DNA of 8,750 bases, from NCBI GenBank assembly GCA_964636785.1, contig CAZWVK010000107.1:1-8750 (forward strand), in the 5' to 3' direction. The notes under the pieces are model-generated. The model saw nothing but the letters and a program-made list of their open reading frames with translations. It was not told the DNA's origin and searched no databases. How positions within the stretch are numbered: position 1 is the stretch's first letter; every line of letters starts with the position of its first letter. The position numbers were made by a program, and so were the translations under genes. The stretch comes from UBA6776 sp964636785 (GTDB lineage Bacteria > Bdellovibrionota > Bdellovibrionia > Bdellovibrionales > UBA1609). Below are positions 6,403 through 8,750 of this stretch, in pieces.

Positions 6403-6971
6403 AATTGAGTCTTCCCTTGATAACTAAATGCATGGATGTCTGCAATCATACGGATCAAGCCATTCCCCTGAGAGCCTGAGCTTGTCATTTCGAGTCGATC
6501 GAAAATGAAGATTTGACGTTTTTTTGTTAAGCTCGACATAAAACTTAATATTTGATCATATTGTCCTTGAATTTCAATTGTAACACCTAGTTCGACAAAA
6601 TCTTCGACTCGATTCGGATCGGGAATCGACTTAGGAATCAGTCTTGTAATATCAAGACCAGACATTCGCGCCTCTTGTGACACCGTCTGCATCAGTTGTC
6701 CGATCCTAAAATTAGCCGGAATAAAAGAGAGCAACTTCTCAATTGAGTTTCCTAAGCTGTGAGAAGCTTCCTTGAAGTCTCGTGCCCGCTGTAACGATTC
6801 ATCGACTTTATCCAGTTCGCTCTGAACGCGAGCAATCTCGGATTGCATACTGGCAATTTGTATTCGTTGTTGATCACCCGAATCAAAAATCAGAAAATAA
6901 TAAAGTGAGGTCACTAAAAACCCAATGATCACGGCTCTTCCGATTGTGAGGCGGCTAAACATTTCGATCAA
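6399..6971 (-). CDS. pilO: Type IV pilus inner-membrane protein PilO
   Basis: PilO is a bitopic inner-membrane protein that pairs with PilN in the alignment complex. The 190-aa product has a short cytoplasmic end, one transmembrane helix (about 11-29) and a coiled coil (about 33-80). Its periplasmic ferredoxin-like domain (86-184) contains RIGQLMQTVSQEARMSGLDI and the beta strand VELGVTIEIQGQYDQI. The start is TTG: GGAGG ends 7 nt upstream of it, while the next in-frame ATG, at codon 4, is 16 nt away. The TTG shares its last two bases with the pilN stop as TTGA, so translation is probably coupled to pilN. Confidence 0.93.
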   Translation of the reverse strand: MIEMFSRLTIGRAVIIGFLVTSLYYFLIFDSGDQQRIQIASMQSEIARVQSELDKVDESLQRARDFKEASHSLGNSIEKLLSFIPANFRIGQLMQTVSQEARMSGLDITRLIPKSIPDPNRVEDFVELGVTIEIQGQYDQILSFMSSLTKKRQIFIFDRLEMTSSGSQGNGLIRMIADIHAFSYQGKTQL

Positions 6972-7567
6972 TTCACCACCTCCGAGCGAGCAACGATCTC
7001 AAATTCCCTCATTTCATAGCCGCCATCCTGAATTTCATTGTCCTGAGTCAAGACCACATCTGAAAAATAACCACCATCCTCTAATTTATTTACGAATGTG
7101 GAGACGGCTGCATTATCTCGAGAGAGTCCTTTAATGAGATAATTATCTTTTTCAATTCTCATCTGTATGAGCCACATTCTCGCCGGAACAATTGACTGAA
7201 TAAAATCAAGCGACTTCACTTCTCTCAATCTTAATCGAGAGAGATTCTTAAGGAGTTTCATTTTATCTTGAAGGGCTTTGGAATCGTCTTGAGCGGTACC
7301 GAGCGTCTGAAGCTCAGAGTTTTTTTGATCCAGTTCAGCTTGAAGTTGGCTCCGCTGTGTATTTTGCTGCATCACCCGTTTATTTAGCTCATCGATATTC
7401 GAACCTTCATAAAAGTTCAAAGCAATTGTTCCACCTACGATAAGTAAAATCTTAACGAAAATTGTCACAAGGGGAGACTGTCCCGAAGGGAGTGCCTCAT
7501 CCCGATAGGCCGACTCTAAGCCCTCAGCGTCTTCAATTCGGGTTCGTCCGAGATTGATACGAATCAA
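6968..7567 (-). CDS. pilN: Type IV pilus inner-membrane protein PilN
   Basis: PilN binds cytoplasmic PilM through its N-terminal tail and pairs with PilO in the periplasm. The 199-aa product begins MIRINLGRTR, matching the conserved N-terminus (INLLP-type) that lies in the PilM groove. Here Gly-Arg replaces Leu-Pro. An unusually long cytoplasmic tail (1-32) leads to a transmembrane helix (about 33-51), a coiled coil (57-110) and a ferredoxin-like domain (118-196). The start must be TTG, because no ATG or GTG lies near the conserved N-terminus and the stop-overlap TTGA with pilM fixes the position. The ribosome binding site is poor (GTGGGTGA), so re-initiation after pilM is likely. Confidence 0.94.
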   Translation of the reverse strand: MIRINLGRTRIEDAEGLESAYRDEALPSGQSPLVTIFVKILLIVGGTIALNFYEGSNIDELNKRVMQQNTQRSQLQAELDQKNSELQTLGTAQDDSKALQDKMKLLKNLSRLRLREVKSLDFIQSIVPARMWLIQMRIEKDNYLIKGLSRDNAAVSTFVNKLEDGGYFSDVVLTQDNEIQDGGYEMREFEIVARSEVVN

Positions 7568-8625
7568 TTGTCACCCACTTTTCTCAATCCCAGCCCCAGT
7601 GCAGTCGCTCCGAGAGCTTGAATCTCATCCAAATAATCTGCGGTAAACAACTTAGACTTTGGAGTAATTCTGCTCAGAGGATTAAAAAACTCAAAGGGGA
7701 GCTTCAATGCCTGTCTCACCTCGTTTACGAGATTCAGAGTCCGAAATCCACCACCAGTAAAATACATACTATTCACTGAAAGCCCCGGAGTTGTGTTACC
7801 GAAAAAGTCCAAGCTATTCTGAATTTCTTCAATTACAACTTCATGACTTGTTTTGATTGCAGATAATAGCTCTTCAGGATTCGCATTCGATTGGCTGGCA
7901 CTTACCTTCAAAGCTTCAGCTTCTGCAAATGAAACGTTCATCGCCTTTTGAATCTCTACCGTATAGGTATAACCACCGACAGGAATATCTCGATAAAAAA
8001 CAACCTCACCTCCCGCCAAGACAACAAAGTTGGTTACCGAAGCTCCCATATCAAGAAGTGCCACAGTTTGATCCATGACAGATGGCTCGTTTCTAAGTAG
8101 GCAGTTTGTAAGTGCGAAGCTGCTTAAATCAACCACGGACGGATTTAAACCGGCACCTTGAGCAATGTCTTGATACACAAAAACTGAATCCTTCTTTGCG
8201 GCGACCAAGAGAATGTCCATGGTATCCATGGTATCCATGGTACTTAAGCTAGGAAGAATCTTGTAATCAATATTAACATCATTGATGTCGAAAGGAATAT
8301 ATTGTTCTGCTTCCCAGCGGATCTGACCTGAAACAAGCTTTGCATCCATTTTTGGAATTGTAATCTTCTTAACAACAACGGAAGTTCCCCACAGACCCAC
8401 TGCGGAATTCTTACGTTTAGATTTCATTTCTGCAATCAGTCCGCGAACCACATCAGAAATCACAGCAGAGTTCTGAATCTCGCCACCCAATATTGCGCCT
8501 TCTGGAGTTGGCGCCATTGCAAAACCCACAAGCTGCGCTGAGCGTGATGAAAAATCAATTTCACAAGCTTTGATCATACTCGACCCTAGGTCGAGTCCAA
8601 TTAGCTTTTTGTTCGAAAAGAACAT
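7564..8625 (-). CDS. pilM: Type IV pilus actin-like ATPase-fold protein PilM
   Basis: PilM is a cytoplasmic FtsA/actin-like protein that binds PilN and connects the alignment complex to the motor ATPases. The 353-aa product has the usual length. Phosphate-1 motif GLDLGSSMIKA is at 10-20, the family motif WEAEQYIPFD at 104-113, phosphate-2 LLDMGASVTNF at 190-200 and the adenosine motif YFTGGGFRTLN at 288-298. The ATG has GAGGGG 9 nt upstream. Residues 129-137 are three Thr-Met-Asp triplets encoded by a perfect 9-bp tandem repeat. They sit in a loop between the strands ending YKILP and starting ILLVAAKK. PilM is the first gene of the operon, with a candidate promoter upstream. Confidence 0.96.
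   Translation of the reverse strand: MFFSNKKLIGLDLGSSMIKACEIDFSSRSAQLVGFAMAPTPEGAILGGEIQNSAVISDVVRGLIAEMKSKRKNSAVGLWGTSVVVKKITIPKMDAKLVSGQIRWEAEQYIPFDINDVNIDYKILPSLSTMDTMDTMDILLVAAKKDSVFVYQDIAQGAGLNPSVVDLSSFALTNCLLRNEPSVMDQTVALLDMGASVTNFVVLAGGEVVFYRDIPVGGYTYTVEIQKAMNVSFAEAEALKVSASQSNANPEELLSAIKTSHEVVIEEIQNSLDFFGNTTPGLSVNSMYFTGGGFRTLNLVNEVRQALKLPFEFFNPLSRITPKSKLFTADYLDEIQALGATALGLGLRKVGDN
8216..8242. repeat. Three perfect copies of a 9-bp tandem repeat inside pilM
   Basis: The unit TCCATGGTA (plus strand) is repeated three times without a mismatch and stays in frame, encoding Thr-Met-Asp each time. Each unit contains the palindrome CCATGG. Because the unit is a multiple of three, copy number could change by replication slippage without breaking the gene. 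Confidence 0.95.
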
Positions 8626-8683
8626 GAGTTAGGGCCCCTCTTCGCTGCCGTTCAAATGGTGGTTATAGCCTGTCCCATTAAAA

Positions 8684-8712
8684 AGTAAATCGAAGGGCTA
8701 GAACAATGTCAA
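8684..8712 (-). promoter_or_regulatory. Candidate promoter of the pilMNOPQ operon
   Basis: On the minus strand TTGACA (8707-8712), a perfect -35 consensus, is 17 bp from TTTACT (8684-8689), four of six matches to the -10 consensus. The leader to the pilM ATG would be about 50 nt. A second -10-like TATAAC (8662-8667) lies closer to the gene but has no good -35 partner. No sigma-54 type GG/GC pair is evident. Confidence 0.5.
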
Positions 8713-8728
8713 TTCGTCCAGTCTAGCC
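8696..8728. promoter_or_regulatory. Inverted repeat flanking the -35 box of the pil promoter
   Basis: GGCTAGA (8696-8702) and TCTAGCC (8722-8728) are perfect inverted 7-bp copies, 26 bp from start to start. AAATCG (8687-8692) and CGATTT (8728-8733) extend the symmetry with a small offset. The -35 box lies between the two halves. It could be a regulator site for the pil operon. It could also be the tail of a gene beyond the right edge, but no T-tract is seen. Confidence 0.4.
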
Positions 8729-8750
8729 GATTTACACTGGAACAATCATC

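Noticed and set aside
8660..8680. Possible sigma-54 promoter near TGGGACAGGC upstream of pilM
   Set aside because: The GG is not followed at the right distance by the GC element. The TTGACA/TTTACT pair is a better match.

Overview
The window reads as chromosomal core sequence from a Gram-negative bacterium of moderate GC content. A delta-proteobacterial or Bdellovibrionota lineage fits best, judging from the style of the PilM-N-O-P-Q proteins, the small lipoprotein and the rRNA leader. This is inference from sequence character only. Type IV pilus assembly genes (pilMNOPQ) with an outer-membrane secretin rule out a Gram-positive host. There are no insertion sequences, prophage genes or CRISPR arrays.

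Layout. Positions 1-214 carry, on the minus strand, what looks like the promoter, UP element and boxA-containing leader of an rRNA operon whose mature rRNA would lie just beyond the left edge. Immediately upstream of it (215-290, minus) is a complete tRNA-Ala(TGC) with its own candidate promoter. Next come a conserved-looking protein of unknown function (478-996, minus) and a divergent small cupin (1162-1467, plus). The replication-fork ATPase RarA/MgsA (1468-2784, minus) converges on the cupin with abutting stop codons. A small secreted protein or lipoprotein (2897-3499, plus) is divergent from rarA and converges on pilQ with a 14-bp gap.

Positions 3514-8625 (minus) are a compact pilM-pilN-pilO-pilP-pilQ operon. 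The first four genes are chained by 4-nt stop/start overlaps, two of them TTGA and one ATGA. A candidate promoter with a TTGACA -35 box, flanked by an inverted repeat, lies upstream of pilM.

How the genes work together. PilM (cytoplasmic, actin-like), PilN and PilO (bitopic inner-membrane proteins with coiled coils) and PilP (periplasmic, inner-membrane anchored) form the alignment complex. This complex connects the cytoplasmic pilus motor to the PilQ secretin pore in the outer membrane. The most interesting protein feature is an apparent exchange of lipid anchors. PilP, usually a lipoprotein, has a transmembrane helix and no cysteine at all. PilQ carries a lipobox-like signal peptide whose cysteine is the only one in the protein, followed by a very acidic linker. 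That suggests a self-piloting, lipidated secretin. I found no wholly new multi-gene system. The rest of the interest is in regulatory and structural details.
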